From positions 996,001-1,060,000 of the forward strand of contig JAKOON010000009.1 in assembly GCA_022577435.1 (NCBI GenBank): a DNA stretch of 64,000 nucleotides, given 5' to 3'. The DNA is from Embiotoca jacksoni. Taxonomy: Eukaryota > Chordata > Actinopteri > Embiotocidae. The translations under genes and the position numbers were made by a program. Under the pieces are notes generated by a model that did no database searches, was not told the origin of the DNA, and saw only the letters and a program-made list of their open reading frames with translations. Of this stretch, positions 24,922-38,884 are shown one piece after another (position 1 is the first letter of the stretch; the number at the start of each line of letters is the position of its first letter).

Positions 24922-26565
24922 TCTTCGTCAGTTGTTGTGCTGGATTGAATCCAGGCGTGAGGAAGAATTCGAGGCTCGACAAACACCTGCTGAAACCTCT
25001 TAAGCTCGTCTGTCTTTTTTTTTTTAGACTATCTGGACACGTCGCCGTCGCTTCTTTAAACACAGACAGGGAAGCTTTTCATTCAGCCCGTCCAGCTGGC
25101 GTGAAACTCTCCGAGTCACGATCACGAGTCCAACTTCCAAATTAAACGTCTACTCGTGTGACGGACGTGAATTCTGACACAAGTAAATCATCCGTTTAAA
25201 GTGGCGATAAAAGTGCTTAGTTAGTTTGTTTTCAAAATCAGTTTGGAAAAAAAGTGAAATAAGGCGTCTTAATGTCAAATTGATCTCGGAATAATTTGAT
25301 CTTCACGCCCATGCGGAGACAAACGTAGCGGCTCGCTGACACCGATGACGTACTCATTCATTAAACGCGGCAAAATATGCGTTTTAAAGCAAAGGCATGC
25401 AAGTTGATGAGAATGAGGAGGTATTTTAAAGTTCATCAAATTTCGGTATCGAATCCTGATGCTGCGTCAATTTGAACCATTCTTGTGTTTTTCAAATCTG
25501 CCTTTTGAGTCCCCCTGATTAACGGAGGCTCAGTTTTATGTGAAGCGCTGGAGAACAGGAATTACACGTCTTTACAGCGCAGAAACAGAACAATGTGCCG
25601 TCTGAGGCCAAAAGAAGCAGAGCCCACTATTAATACGGTCCGCGGCGCACAGGAAATTGCGCTCATACCGGGATCGCCACGGGAACGAATCTGCAGCTTC
25701 GGTTTCAGTTTTTAAAAGAGGAGACCAAAAGGAGAGAAAGTCTCACACGACTACAAGTTGACCCCAAACGGTGAATGAGCCGCTTCGAACAGGACGACGA
25801 GAGGTTATGTTTTCCCCCTCAGACATAACAAAGACGACCGCCGCGCAACGGATGGAGCAGAAACAGGCCTTTGTTCAAACTCCTCGCTCGCCCCCGTGTC
25901 CTTCCTGCTCGCGACCTCCCGTTTCTGATCCGTTCCTCCCACAGAAACACCTCCCGCCCTCGCCTTTCGTTCCAGCGTTTTATGTACGTTGCAGGTTGAA
26001 GCGATCAGCACGAACGTTCCTCCGTCCGTCAGCAGCTCTCTCGCTACACAAACGTTTGCGCTCGTGACGCCTCGCTGCATACCTGCAATAATGCCGACGC
26101 ATCTCGTCTGGCTGATTCGACGTCTTCAGGAGGCACAAAGCGCTGGAAGCAGGTCGGTATTACAAAGAGGGGAGAACACACAAGAGTCTCTGTTAATGTA
26201 TTAACAAGAACAAGATCAATAGTTTGGGGTCACTGGGCAAACAACGATTTCATTGCTCGGTTTTCTTACAAAAACTAGAAGGTCCACCGGGGCTTCGTCT
26301 TCTCTGATTGGCTGTTAAAAACTACAGGAAATGCCACCGTGTGCTCCGCCAAAATAAAAACAACAAATTACACATTTCTGTGACAACTACACGTATAAAA
26401 TAAAAGTCAGACAATAAAAACTGAATCGAATTTAAAATTCTAGGTCGTTTGAAAAGATTCGGATTCTTCATTAGTTCACAAAAACAGACGCTCATCTTCG
26501 TCAATCAGTGTTTTAATTAAATAAAGATGTAATTAGGTCTCATCTGAAGAAGGATGCAGCCTGCA

Positions 26566-26946
26566 ACTAAGACTGTATATAAAAGTGGACGAAGCTTCCG
26601 GGTCTGAAAAATGAGGCCGACACGGAAGTGCCTTAAACTGCAATACCACCGAGTGCCACTAGAGGTCGTTAATTAGAAAAGAAGCTTCAAAAAGCCGTGG
26701 TTTTGTCGGCGCGTCTGTCTGATTGACAGGCCTGTGGTGCAGTCAGGTTACAGCTATCTGTGGGCGGGACATAGTATCGTCTGGTTTCCAATAAGATCCA
26801 CCACTAGCTCCCCCCCAGCTCGCCCAAATATGGTCACTTCCTGCTCCAAAACGCTCCGAACTAGCAAGATGGCGCCGACCAAAATCTGAAGGCGAGGCTT
26901 CATAACGGAAGTTCACAAATCAACGGGTGACGTCACTGCTGGCTGC
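26566..26946 (-). mobile_element. interspersed repeat family 1, copy C (internally deleted)
   Basis: This is a reverse copy beginning 'gactgtatataaaagtggac' and ending with TGACGTCA at 26928-26935. The central part between the 'cactagagg' landmark and the 'gaagcttcaaaaag' landmark is missing, so it is shorter than copy B. It keeps the CArG box (CCAAATATGG, 26824-26833) and a YY1-type caagatggcgcc (26865-26876). Confidence 0.75.
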
Positions 26947-27146
26947 TGCAACCCCCTCAGACTGTCCTATGTCGGTCATTTCTCTTGATGGACACTTCTT
27001 GTCAGTAATTTATGCAGTTTTCTTGGTGATTTTTCAAGCAGCCGGGTCGCCTTCATGCCCACATCTCTACAGGACTTTTCTTTTCCCAGGCCCAGACGCT
27101 GTTAAGTGTGCGTTACGCAACACTAATGAACAGCTTTTCTTACTTT

Positions 27147-27151
<5 letters not shown>

Positions 27152-27178
<27 letters not shown>
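27152..27178. repeat. poly-A run
   Basis: 27 A directly after ttactttacagc. Confidence 0.9.
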
Positions 27179-28335
27179 CTTAATGCCAAAGAGTCATTCA
27201 GGCTTCGGTTCAAGTGGGACTCCAAGGTTTCCCACAGGGTGAGAATTTATTTAGTGCTCTCGAAGGTCTGCGAAATGCATTTAGGAACGAGAGCCGTGCG
27301 GAGACAAAAACTGAACTCGGGATTGCTCATAAACGCACCTTTCTGGCAGACCTGTCAATCTCTCACCTTCAGATGGTTTGCAGCACAAAAAAAACTGTAC
27401 AAAATATGTGACAGAACATCGGTTTGGGTGGTTTCTTGTGTAATTCATGTCCCCTAATAATCACCCACTAAAATATTTTTATTAACTCGAGGTTTAAGGC
27501 CTCAATTTCTGACTGTAAAACTTCTTTAAGGTCACTTTTTGGGGGTTTTATGGTGTCATTTAAGTGAAATATTCTGAAGCAAACACAGGTTTTTGGTTTT
27601 TTTACGTGTTATTAGTTCAATATTTGTCACTTGCAGTAGCATCAGTGTATCTACAAAACACAGCACTTTTACTAGACATTCGGCTCCTTAAAAAGCTGGA
27701 AGCTGTGGGCATATTCGACAGAGGAGAAGCCATTTGTTTGTGATTTCCTGTTTTCTTCGGGGCAAAGCAGCAGGAAAAGAAAAAAAAAAAAAAAAAACAG
27801 GCTGATTAAAAAAAAAAAAAAAAAAGGGACTTGTTCGACCTCCACCAGGGGACCGAGTTCAGGGAGGGACGAAGGGGACGGACATGCTGACAGATGAGAG
27901 ACTTACAGTGAAAGAGAAAGAAGACGGACAAAAATGAGAGTAAAAGAGAAGCAAAACTGGCGAGAGAAAGAGGAAACAAAACAGCGGAGAGCAACGAGGC
28001 CTCGTCTGTGTGCGAGATACAGATTTGATTCATTCGCCTCGGACAAACACCACCACTCTGTGTTCTCCTCCTCCTCCTCCTCCTTTTTGCCTTTGTTGCT
28101 CCCTCCTCCCTCTCCCTCCTCCCTCTCTTTTGCCCTGCTTCTCCTTCCGTCATTGATGTGAACAAAGTGAAAGGGAAATTGCCTGGTGCTGGGCTGTGAT
28201 CTAGCCCTGCTCCCACCCACCCACTCCACCGGCTCCCAGAGGGAAGAGGACCGCGGCGAGGCCGAGGCCGCAGGCCAGGTTTTTCACCCCCCTTTCACAA
28301 GCCGCCCGGTAGCTGCGATCACGGACCTCCAGAGA

Positions 28336-28381
28336 ACCAGCGGGAGGTTCTGACCCAGCGGGAGGTTCTGACCCAGCGGGT
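28336..28381. repeat. 18-bp short tandem repeat
   Basis: About 2.5 copies of cccagcgggaggttctga. Confidence 0.8.
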
Positions 28382-29267
28382 CTCCGGAGGAGCCGAGGGG
28401 CGATTTTCAACCGTCAACACCGACCAGTGTCTCTCGTGAGAGGAAAAGACTGGCGCAACTGCAACGCCCAGAGCTGATCTGTTCACTCGTCCTGGAGGAG
28501 GCCAGTGGAGCGAGAGCACTTCACTGTCAGCGGGGGAAAAAAAGACGTACAGATGCAGCAAACACACTAAACACTGTTCGTAAAATAAATGATCGCCTTC
28601 GTAGAAACGTAATAAAAAATAAAAAATAAAGAAATAAAAAAAACCAGACTTAAACTGCGCGTCAGTTGCTGCACTCAACTCAAGGTAGAGAAATGATTAT
28701 ATGTCTCTGGGAGAACGTCCTTCAACTCATGGCCGAGCCTCTGACTCATCAAAGCTGGCGCTCGTCGGCGAGATGTCCTCGAACATGACGCTGAATCTCC
28801 ACGAGCTGCTTCTGCAGCCGAACGTGACCTCTGACCTCCCTGCAGGCTGCAGAAGAAAAGAGGGATCCGGAAACCAGGAACAGACTGCAGCTACGCAATG
28901 ATGAAAGTTTGTATTTGTGGTCTGTGAAATGCACATTTTATCATTTGGTTGGTTATAAGGTTTTAAAATCAAAGCACTTCATTCATGAAACAAATGAATA
29001 ATAATCATGTCTGATCTCAAGACGTAAAGCCGAGAATGCAAATACAATACATGCACACGTTCAATTTGATTAGCTGCGGTTACGGTCCTGATTGAACTGT
29101 TTATGTCGTATGATCTCATACGATCTGGTGTTTACACTCAGAACAGCTGTGTGCACTTAAATGATGAATACATCACGAGTTTGATCGTCTTCTTTTTTTT
29201 CCATCCACATTCTTCGAAGACCCGCGTCTCGTCTCTGATCTTGATCTTCTTACCCTTAAAGATCTTA

Positions 29268-29462
29268 AAGACTGTACACAAACATGGACGTAGCGTTTGT
29301 AAAGTGAAGCCAGTGCCGGAGTTCCTTTAGACGTAATACCGCCGAGGGCCACTAGGGGCTGGCTCCAAAAAAACACTCTGGCTCCAATAGGCTCAACATT
29401 CAAAAACGATCAGTAAATGTTTTCCACAAGTCAATATGGTGTCATCAGCTGAATTCACTCCA
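29268..29462 (-). mobile_element. interspersed repeat family 1, copy E (truncated)
   Basis: Only the 'gactgta' end of the family is present: 'aagactgtacacaaacatgg', then 'gtaataccgccgagggccac', 'ggctccaaaaaaacac' and 'tcatcagctgaattcactcc'. The CRE/CArG-bearing half is missing. It is more diverged than copies A to D. Confidence 0.6.
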
Positions 29463-30017
29463 AACAGAAGTCATGCCTCAGTGTCAATTCTTCTGTCCCA
29501 TAATGCACCTGAACTCTCCTACCGGCCTCTGGTGCAGCAGGCAGGAGAGATTCTTATTAGGAATAAACAACCTGGTTGTATTTCCTCGACAAAAATAAAG
29601 CCTGTACATATTTATCCGAAAATAAAAGGCTAAACCGAAGCGTGGGAAGAGCGTCAAAGCGGCGGCCTTCACGACAACAAACCACGTTAGAGATTTCAAC
29701 TGAAGGCAGGATTATTCGGCTGTAATCTAAAGCAGAGGGCACGTTAACAAAGAGATTTTATTATTAAAAACAAATATATTCGGTAAATTTCATCAGCTGT
29801 AACAGGTGGTCACTGATTCAGAGGAAGTGTTGAGCCTCTGTTATAAACACCTATAAAATACCTCAAGTAAACAGACACAGAAATAGCAGCGGTGTTATTT
29901 TACCGCATGAGCTTCATCACTGTTTAACACAGCTGTAAATGTTCTCTCTGATTATAAATGTAAAACCCTGGTCTGAATTCATTCATTCATTCAAACCTCC
30001 AGTCCAATTATTTTATT

Positions 30018-30042
30018 TATATATATATATATATATATATTT
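30018..30042. repeat. (AT)n microsatellite
   Basis: About 24 bp of TA repeats in an AT-rich setting. Confidence 0.9.
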
Positions 30043-30638
30043 ATATTTATGTTTATATGTGTATATCCCCCAGTATATGCTAGAACTGCTCTGAAAATGT
30101 ATTGCACAATTAAACACTATCAAGCTCGTTAACTATATTTACTGTTCCCACAAGGGAAGCTATAAAAATTCAACATTTAGAAAAAGAAGAGCGAAGCCAA
30201 CCGCAGAATGAAACATCGGTTATGTAAATGTAGAAAAACTTTGAAGGGGAAAAGAAACAGAGAGATGATTCTGCGGGGAAATACAAGCGAGGAAGAAACG
30301 AGAGGTGACGGGGAGGGGGGAGCTTTGTTTAATCCTCGGGGAGAAAGAAGAAGTCAGAAGGGGAAATGTACCGAAAGAGAAAGACGTCAAAGAGACTAAT
30401 CAGGAAAAATTCAGAAAAAAAAAAAAAAAATGTAAAACAGAAAGACGCAGAGAGGACGGAAAAGAGCTACGGAGTTAAATTCCTGCCAGAAACTCACAAA
30501 TAAGCCGTGTTTTATAAATGCCAACTAACAACCTGACTCATAAGGAAACTGTCGGCTGGCACTTCTGAAACTGAACTGTACATCAGGCTGCCGGGACTTC
30601 CCGAGATCAAAGTTACACACAATTACTAAGTACTCTAT

Positions 30639-30645
<7 letters not shown>

Positions 30646-30702
<57 letters not shown>
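30646..30702. repeat. (CA)n microsatellite
   Basis: About 57 bp with a tatata lead. Confidence 0.97.
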
Positions 30703-30704
<2 letters not shown>

Positions 30705-33053
30705 TCAGAGGTCAGCGGTCAGACATCGTGTGTGTGATGCCAGTTATCTGATGGCTGACGAGACGTTTCCTAAAAAAGACAGATGTTATCTGTTCCTCTC
30801 CTCAGGGGGGGAAACACAACACCACCTCAGATCAGAGCAGAACAAACATCGGCAATATCGTCAGCCTGAGGCCGCGGCGGCACTGTGAGCAGAAACTATT
30901 CTACTTTCTGCTAAAAACTTTCAAAAATGTCTCAACTAGAGCTGCAACAGTCAGTCGATTATTAAATCATCAGAAAATTTATCATCAACTTGTCTTATAT
31001 TATAATTAATACAATATTTGAGGATTTAAACATTTTATGGAGGTCAGGAAGTAAAGATAAATTCCAATATCAATATATTGACCAAACTATAGCTCTCAAA
31101 CACCTTTACAGATGTGTAAAGGTGGCAGGATATTTTACAGTTTAACAATAAACTTTAGTCTAAAAAATAAAATAAGTAAACTGAAACTGTGAATTTGACT
31201 AAATAAAAATGAACCTGAAAATTAAAATAGAATCATTTCTAAATGTATTTTAATCGTATTTTTTTCTGAATTATATTCTGTAAAAAAATCAATAAAACCA
31301 AAGCAAACCCTTAAAATCCATTTGGATGGGACGAGCTAACCGTCGCTCCACTTCGTCACTGGATGCTACGACTTCCACATGTTGCATGACACCGATGAGA
31401 TTTAGTCCTGATTAAACGCAGCAAAAGTTATGCATTTTAAAACAAACCTCAACCGCATGAAATCTGACTTTCTTACTGAGACACAAACCGCCGACACGGA
31501 AGTCGTCGCGGGTCTCGAGAGCTCGTCGACGCACATGAACCGCATCCACGTCTGAACGCGCGTTGTTACAGCCCTCCGACATGCGAGCTCCCGTTCACCC
31601 GCAGACTGACCTGATTTCAGAGACACAAGATGTGCAGACGACCAAAAAAAACAACAACAAAAAAACAGTACCGTGCTTCACGGCTGCGCTAATTCAATAT
31701 TCATAACTTTATTTAAAAATACCCCCATTTTCAGGAAACACAGGGTGGAGGCTGTCTGCCATCCGGCTGCTAACAAGCAGAAGAATAATGTCTTGTTGTT
31801 CAGTTTGGGGGAAAAAAAATATATCAGATGCAGAAAAATATCAAAATCAGATTTAGAACCAAATTCAATTCTGTAAATTTATTTTATTTTTAAGATAAAG
31901 TGGAAAACTTTTTTTTAAGTCTAATTGAAAGACACTGCACCTCATTTTCTAAAATAATCTACGTTTTATAAACGGCAGCGACACGTTTCCATCATCTGAT
32001 CTGGATCTGTTGTGTAAGAAAACACATCTTCTTTTGTTTCTCGTGAACGTCAAGCAAAATGAATAACTCGAGTACGCCAGCAGCAGCTTTCACCCGTATT
32101 AACAAGCTCGGGGATGCAAACACATCCGAGCGTAAAGTTTTGATTGAGGATGGATGGGGAAGGCTTTCCTTTTTTTCTTTTCTTTTTCTTTTTCTTTTTA
32201 AGCGGATCTGTAACTTCGATCTAATTGAGGCAGATCCTTTGTTTTCGGTCAGTTGTCGTAAACAGAGAGCTCGATTTGTGGCACGTGTCGTGTCCAGTGA
32301 CTACATTACGAACCGAGCTGCGTTCAATACGATCCGGCACCGAAAACAGAAACGCTGCGAGAGGTCACTCGGTTCATTCAAGCAAAAGGCTTCAGCGAGG
32401 CAACAAACACCGGAGAAGACTTCTCTGACCGGGGGACAACTTTGTTTACTTTAATAAAAAAAAATCAAACATTATGGATCTATTCAGTTTCCCATCACAT
32501 ATTTTTGATTGATTTCATGAATGCACTTTGAGCGCTCACTGTGCAGCTGGAGAGTAAAAGTATCGGATCAGAACTGAGGACCATCAGATAGTTATAAACC
32601 TCGATGAGGACATCCCTACTTTTACACTATTATGAATAAAATACTGCAGGTTGTGCTTGAAACATGCAGGGAAATGAAAAGTAGTCGATATGCAGACTAA
32701 TAAACATTTGCTCGATTTTCAGGGTACGGTGGTATATCTTCAGAAAGCGTAATATCGACACAATATTTGTAAAACGTCGTATTTAATACTCCCATTTTGG
32801 AAGCGGGCGGACGGTCCCAAAGTTACGTTCCTTCTCTAAAGAGAGCAGAATCGTCATCCGACAACAAAGACCGATATTAAAAATGTAAATATGGACCATA
32901 AACAGTCTCGTGCCAAAAAGTGTGCAAGTGTTACGCTGCCTCTTTAAGACCAGAAGAAGAAAACGGTGCAGACTTCCTCCCTCCATCATGTTCGTTATTT
33001 CAGGAATGTTCTCCGGCTTCACTCTGTTCTGCTGTGTCACTGCTGACTCACAC

Positions 33054-33054
<1 letters not shown>

Positions 33055-33091
<37 letters not shown>
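33055..33091. repeat. (CA)n microsatellite
   Basis: About 37 bp. Confidence 0.97.
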
Positions 33092-33095
<4 letters not shown>

Positions 33096-34504
33096 ATAAC
33101 AGCTGTGCCCTCGGGTCTTTACACAAACACCAGCGTCTTCTCTCCCTCGTCTTATTTTACTTGAACGTCTCGATGGAAACATTTCAACTCTATCGAATGT
33201 TACAACGATCGTGAACTTCAAAAGCATTTTGTTCTTGAACGTGCCGTTTCATCACCTCCGTTCCGATGGATTAATTAGTGTTGCCTTCCCTCATGTGTTT
33301 TTTTTTTATTCATCTAAAGCCGAGTATTTGTTCGGACGTTCAGCAGCTTCGCAGATGATTATCGTCCTTTTCTTTCCCAAACAGCTGCTCGCGTGACATT
33401 TCTCATTAAATGTCCGACGAGGTCAACGAGAGCCTCCGGTGTAACCGACGGCTTTTTACATGATAATACTTCAGACTGCGGTTTTAACAAAGCCAGACAA
33501 TTCTCCACTGCGCTGGGCCAAAGTTTATTCTGGGACCAGGGAAGGAAAATACTCTGGTTTGTTTGTATTTCTTTGAAACGGTCACGTTTCTCTCGGCCAG
33601 CCACGAAACCTGGGAAACGGAGACGGTGCGCTTACACATTCGTGTCGAGGGGGAACCGAGCCGAACCGTGGCATTAAAACAACTAAATCCCCGCAAAAGA
33701 GCCACCAGAACCGAGCAGGGGTTTGTTGTTGTTGTTGTTGGTGGTGGTGGTTGCCGTAGCGACAGAGCTAATGAGAGCCGTAACATGCGGAAGTAGTGAA
33801 CGAGAACGCCGACTGAAACGGTCGTCCGATGGCAGGTTTATACCGACAATCTGCATCCGGCGAGTCAGACGATGACACGGTGTGACCGTCAAACTAAAAT
33901 ATAGAGCCAAATTTTGGACGTTTGTACGTCTTATCTGCCGACGTTGTCCACCGTCTGAATAAATGGGTCCGACCTCGCTCCTTTGACGATTGGCTCGAGT
34001 CGTTGCATCCTTATGGGGCGCAGATCTCGCCTTCATTTTCAAACTATTCGGCGTAGCTTTGACCAATCAGCACTGATCACGTGCCGAAACAACATCCCAA
34101 CATCATCGCACGTAGCCACGCCCACTGGTCGCTGATTGGTCCAGCCTTCAAGAGGAAGGTGAACAGACAGTAGTGATTACTGTCTCTCAATAATAGAAAA
34201 GCACTTATAAACATCTTGTTTAGTGGTGCAGAAAAAATGTTGCCCTCCTCTCACATCACGTTGGGTCTATTTACTTTCAGATTCACTTCATTTACAAGAT
34301 ATTTTCATCATTTATCACGTTGCAAAACTTGATTAATCCATGTAAAATCTAAAATAAAAAAAATAAAAAACAGGAGCCTAAAATATGCAGCCAGATTTCT
34401 CATCAACAGTTGAGTTTTTTTTGTTTTTTTTTACAACTATGGCAAAATTGTACAAATAGTCCCTTCGATAGAACCCATTGGAAACAACCTCGAAGAGCTC
34501 ATAT

Positions 34505-34551
34505 CATCCATCCATCCATCCATCCATCCATCCATCCATCCATCCATCCAG
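34505..34551. repeat. (TCCA)n tetranucleotide repeat
   Basis: About 12 uninterrupted units. Confidence 0.95.
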
Positions 34552-35208
34552 GAATGTCATTGTCTGATAAAACGCTAAGGTTAAAAAAAGAAATTTTTTT
34601 AAATAAAAGAGGGGGGGAGGTTGAGGAAGGGAATGTCAGACTAGGACGTGTGGGACGGGGGGGACGGGATTAGCAAAAAGAGGGGTGACAGACGGGAAAT
34701 CCGGAAGACCTGCTGACGTGGAGGAGAGCCGGGGAGACTCACCCTCCCCCCCTTTTACTGGCCCTCTTTTATTATCCCTCCTTCTTTAGATGGTGAAATG
34801 CTCTGTAACGCCACATCAGACCCAGTTGTAAAAACATTTTTATTTTTTAAACCCCCAAACAAGCTCTACTTCATGTTCCGAATGTATTGTCTACTTTTGT
34901 TTCATTTTATGAATCAGCCTCCAATTCCAATCTTAACGTGCGTCATGAGCAACCCAAGAGAGCCGTAAAGCCTGCCAAAAGAAAAACCGCAGGAGAAAAA
35001 TCAATAAGAGAAAATGTGAATCAAAGTCAACGATCTGACGCCATTTAAGAACTGAAGAAGAAGAAAGACGTCCAGAGTGGCTGTCAGACGGAGCAGAGAT
35101 CTCCCGCCTGGCCGGCCTTCAGGGCTCCGGGGGTGAAGTCTGGTGATTAAAGGATGCAAAGACCCTCTGACAGATGGAGCAGGTCACCCAGAGTGGGACG
35201 TGCCAGGT

Positions 35209-35210
<2 letters not shown>

Positions 35211-35250
<40 letters not shown>

Positions 35251-35271
35251 CACACACACGCACACACACAG
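35211..35271. repeat. (CA)n microsatellite with CG interruptions
   Basis: About 61 bp, broken twice by cgc. Confidence 0.95.
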
Positions 35272-35345
35272 AGAGAAAACACACCATGACATACTTATAA
35301 CAGCACAAATTTAAGTGTGCATTTACATACATAATCTCTCTCTCT

Positions 35346-35363
35346 CACACACACACACACACA
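35346..35363. repeat. short (CA)n
   Basis: About 18 bp, preceded by a short (TC) run. Confidence 0.9.
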
Positions 35364-36590
35364 GTATACGTGAGCATGTGGCTGCACGAAAATCAGGCAT
35401 CCAAGGACGAGAATCAAAGTCACACAAAGGAAGCTGTTCAGACCGAGTACGAGTGACGACCCACAATTCATGTGTCGGTCTACACATTAAAACTTTTCAT
35501 TCAAACACAAAGACACACACACAACGACACACAAACAGTTTAAGTGTGATTATCTCGAGCAGCGCAGCATCCTGCTGCCTTTTAAACTAATGAAATGCCA
35601 TTTAGAGAGCACCTTGCTTCTTTACATTGACTGATTTCCTGCTGTAATAAAACACGATTATTACATCATCACCAATTATGTGAGCTGACCGCAACGATTT
35701 TCTATAACTGTATAAAACTAACAACAATATCACATCTTCGTCACGATTTACACGTCGTTTTCCACCGTTTTCGATGACTTCATCTGGCCACGCCCCTTTT
35801 TTTCTGTTCTCCTGAGGTTTAACGGCTACGGAGAGGATAATTATCCCCGCCAGAGTGTTTTCTGTTCTCTGCTGGAGTCTAAGAAGACATTATTCCTTTT
35901 TCACTTTCATGTCTATTCGTGACCTCTAATTGTTTTGGAGACGTAGCCCCGGTGCCACCGGCCAACTGACCGACTTCCAGCAGGCGACACCGTTTGGATC
36001 TCTGAGAAGTGAAGTCCAAAAACCTGGCTGGTGCTAGATTGGATCGGTGGGAGGGACACTGCTTGTAAGCAGTTGTTATGTTGTGGGAGGGTTATCAATA
36101 CAGCCTCCTTCCCACGCAAAAAACAAAGCTGCAATTACCACGTATCGCCAGAGGTGGCGCCAAAGATCAAAACTGAGTTTTGGATATTGATATCCAATGG
36201 AGGTTTAAGCGCTGGCCTATCGTTAAAAGGAGAGGCTGTTTTATCTAATGGAAGAAGATGAAATGCAGAATTATGCTAAATGTGTAGTGGCAGTATTAAC
36301 TGAAATTTTTATGTTTTTTTCTTTTACGTAACCTTACTTGGCATATTTGACAAACCAGAAGTGAAAACAAGGTGAAACAGTCCACTGACGAGTCAGACTT
36401 TTCTTGTTTACTTCTACAACATCTTTTCAATTCCAGCTCTGTTACATCAGAAAAATTCGTGAAGCTAAAATTATTCGAGCTTCTCTCCCAGCATCTCATC
36501 TCCTTAGGAAGGCCCATCGATCGGACACCGTCAGGCCTCCGGAGCTTTCAGCTCTGATCTTCAAACGATGCGAGATAAACCCTCCAACCG

Positions 36591-36628
36591 GAGACAGAGA
36601 CAGAGACAGAGACACAGAGACAGACACA
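36591..36628. repeat. (GAGACA)n repeat
   Basis: About six imperfect GAGACA units. Confidence 0.85.
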
Positions 36629-36986
36629 CTGCAGAATCAACGCACTTTGTGATCGGATCCTGGTTATGAATAGAAAACATGATCTTAATGAGGTCAGTGT
36701 GACGATGATGTTCTCGCGATCGATGCTGATAAAGTGAATTAAATTTGCATTAAAGCGGAAATTATTCATCTTCTGACGATGGAAACGTTCGCTGTACGAG
36801 CTCAGCCCCAAAACAAACAAAAAAACAAAACAAAACAAAAAAAGCATGACTCAATCAATCGGGTTTATAAAGAAGAGTGTTTCTGATCGATCATCTATCA
36901 CAGGGCGAGAGTCCATCTGCTGAACAGCAGCTCGATCGCAACGAGACATGGCGCTCACTCTGGTGCTGAGGAATTAAGTCAGAAAA

Positions 36987-36991
<5 letters not shown>

Positions 36992-37049
<58 letters not shown>
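36992..37049. repeat. (CA)n microsatellite
   Basis: About 58 bp. Confidence 0.97.
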
Positions 37050-37050
<1 letters not shown>

Positions 37051-38250
37051 GTGAGTTATGTTCATGCTCACACACACACATCCTCGCCTGCAGGATGGTA
37101 ATTTTAGAGTTTCTCAATTAGGAGCAAAGCCTGTTAAGAGAAGTCGCTGGAGCTGCAGGAGATTAACAGCCGCTCTGACTACTGACCTAGTAAAGATAGA
37201 GAGGAGGCGAAATGAGAGAGGAAGAGAAAGAAACACGGCGGCACGAAGGAAGAGGAGGAAAAAAAAAAAGAAAAAAAAGTAGAAACTGAGAGGACGATAG
37301 CTGAAAATGGGATGAAAGAAAAACTTCAGAAGAGTAACTGGAAGTGGTCGTGCATGAACGGACAGAGGGAATGAGGGAGCGCTAAACAGAGGAGCGCGTC
37401 ATGACAATGGTATGATGAGGGCTTCATCAGAGACAGATAAAAATAAGATGAAAAAGACTTTACGCTCACGAGACCACACAGACGAGACAGGGAAGGAAAA
37501 ACGTTCGCTTGTTTTATCTGTCCCGTCATCAGCATTTGATAAACATGTGACTTTTCTGATTATTGCGAGACTCTTGAACAGTTTCATTAAGATATGTAAC
37601 GATTAACCGCTCAGTCAAAACTGTAGATTTGTATTGTTTTCGGCTGCAACTTAACCGAAATTCAGAAGAAAAAAAAAAAAAAAAAAACAGTAAACAAAAG
37701 AGAGGAAAAAAAACCTCCTATAAAAAGCCAAATACTGACAGTGAAATAACACTACTAACATTTTGACTCTCGTCTTTGCCGTGTAATTATCCACACCACC
37801 TTAAAAAAAAAAAAAAAAAGCAAAGCCTGAAGCAAAGCCTGAAGTCCTCTGAAGTGGTGGGAGGAGGGAAAGGAGGAGGACATGCTGCTGCTGACACAGA
37901 ACAAAAGGCAAGAAGCTTACGGAGGGGTGGGGGGGGGGGGATCGTTGGGAATCTGAACAGCTCTGCACTAAACAGGAAGACACTTAAAATACTGAAACCT
38001 GACTGAGCCTATTGTGCAGGAGTGCAGCAGCTCAGTGTTTTATGTCAGTGGCTGCAGGTGCACGATGAAGCAGAAACACGGCCTGAGAAGAGCGAGAAGA
38101 TTCTGGTAATGCGGTTTTATCTCAGTTTATCTCAGCATCTGTTAAATAGCCACATTATCTCCGTGAATCAGTGCTGCTGTCGACTCCTCCAGGAATCCGA
38201 TCAACGGTCAGCGCCACGCTGAGTTACGTAAGAACCACGGGGACTCCGCC

Positions 38251-38276
38251 CCTTCTCCTCCTCCTCCTCCTCCTCC
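38251..38276. repeat. (CTC)n trinucleotide repeat
   Basis: About eight units. Confidence 0.85.
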
Positions 38277-38496
38277 CCGTAGCAGCAGCCTCAGTGGTAC
38301 AGCCCCGACACCTCAGAGAGGTGAGGGAACGGACCGGTCCACTGCGGCGGGGGTGTCCTCGGTTTCTTGATGTCGTAAAGCAGATGAATGGGATTAGGGC
38401 TCGGACCCTGCTGGGGGGCTGTCTGTGTGACATCCCGCCAGGATGGACCAGATTACACTCACAGCCTGATTTGAATGGCAAATCCTCACAACAGCA

Positions 38497-38498
<2 letters not shown>

Positions 38499-38563
<65 letters not shown>
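38499..38563. repeat. (CA)n microsatellite
   Basis: About 65 bp, uninterrupted. Confidence 0.97.
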
Positions 38564-38564
<1 letters not shown>

Positions 38565-38884
38565 GGCTAATGGAGTGTGGACTGGAAGCAAAACGCTGTG
38601 AACAGGCGTCACTATAAAGAAATGGTCTTACTCTGCAGACACAAACACTCTCAGATCTCATTTAGGGGCTCAACTAATGACCGTTTCCGTTGCCGATACG
38701 TTTTTGTTCCTTTAATAACTGATTAGTCTACAGAAAGGACTCAATCTGTCTCGTTTTCGCCGGCTAAAAAACCAAATCAATATTCAATTTTAAAAAAAGG
38801 ACATTAAACGGCAATTTAGGATTATCGCCAAGCGGTCGTCTGCCTGCGCGAACCACTGAAGTTGTGGTTTACGCGTACATCTGT

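Larger units (their letters stand above)
14727..26560. other. non-coding, microsatellite-rich
   Basis: CA/TG arrays, homopolymers and purine-biased stretches fill this part. The segment 22680-22850, with several TAAT-type homeodomain words, could be a regulatory element, but no alignment is available to test this. Confidence 0.5.
26950..38880. other. non-coding, mixed repeats
   Basis: It holds the truncated family 1 copy, simple repeats and purine-rich patches (27900-28150, 30180-30480). Frames at 33393-34066 and 32059-32454 show no known domain. Confidence 0.5.

Noticed and set aside
24621..25145. 174-codon plus frame and 126-codon minus frame
   Set aside because: GC-rich and G-run driven; neither strand shows a known domain or good splice sites.
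35940..36290. Possible MITE around 'gccagaggtggcgccaaag'
   Set aside because: Wording is reminiscent of fish repeats but no second copy or paired ends are visible here.
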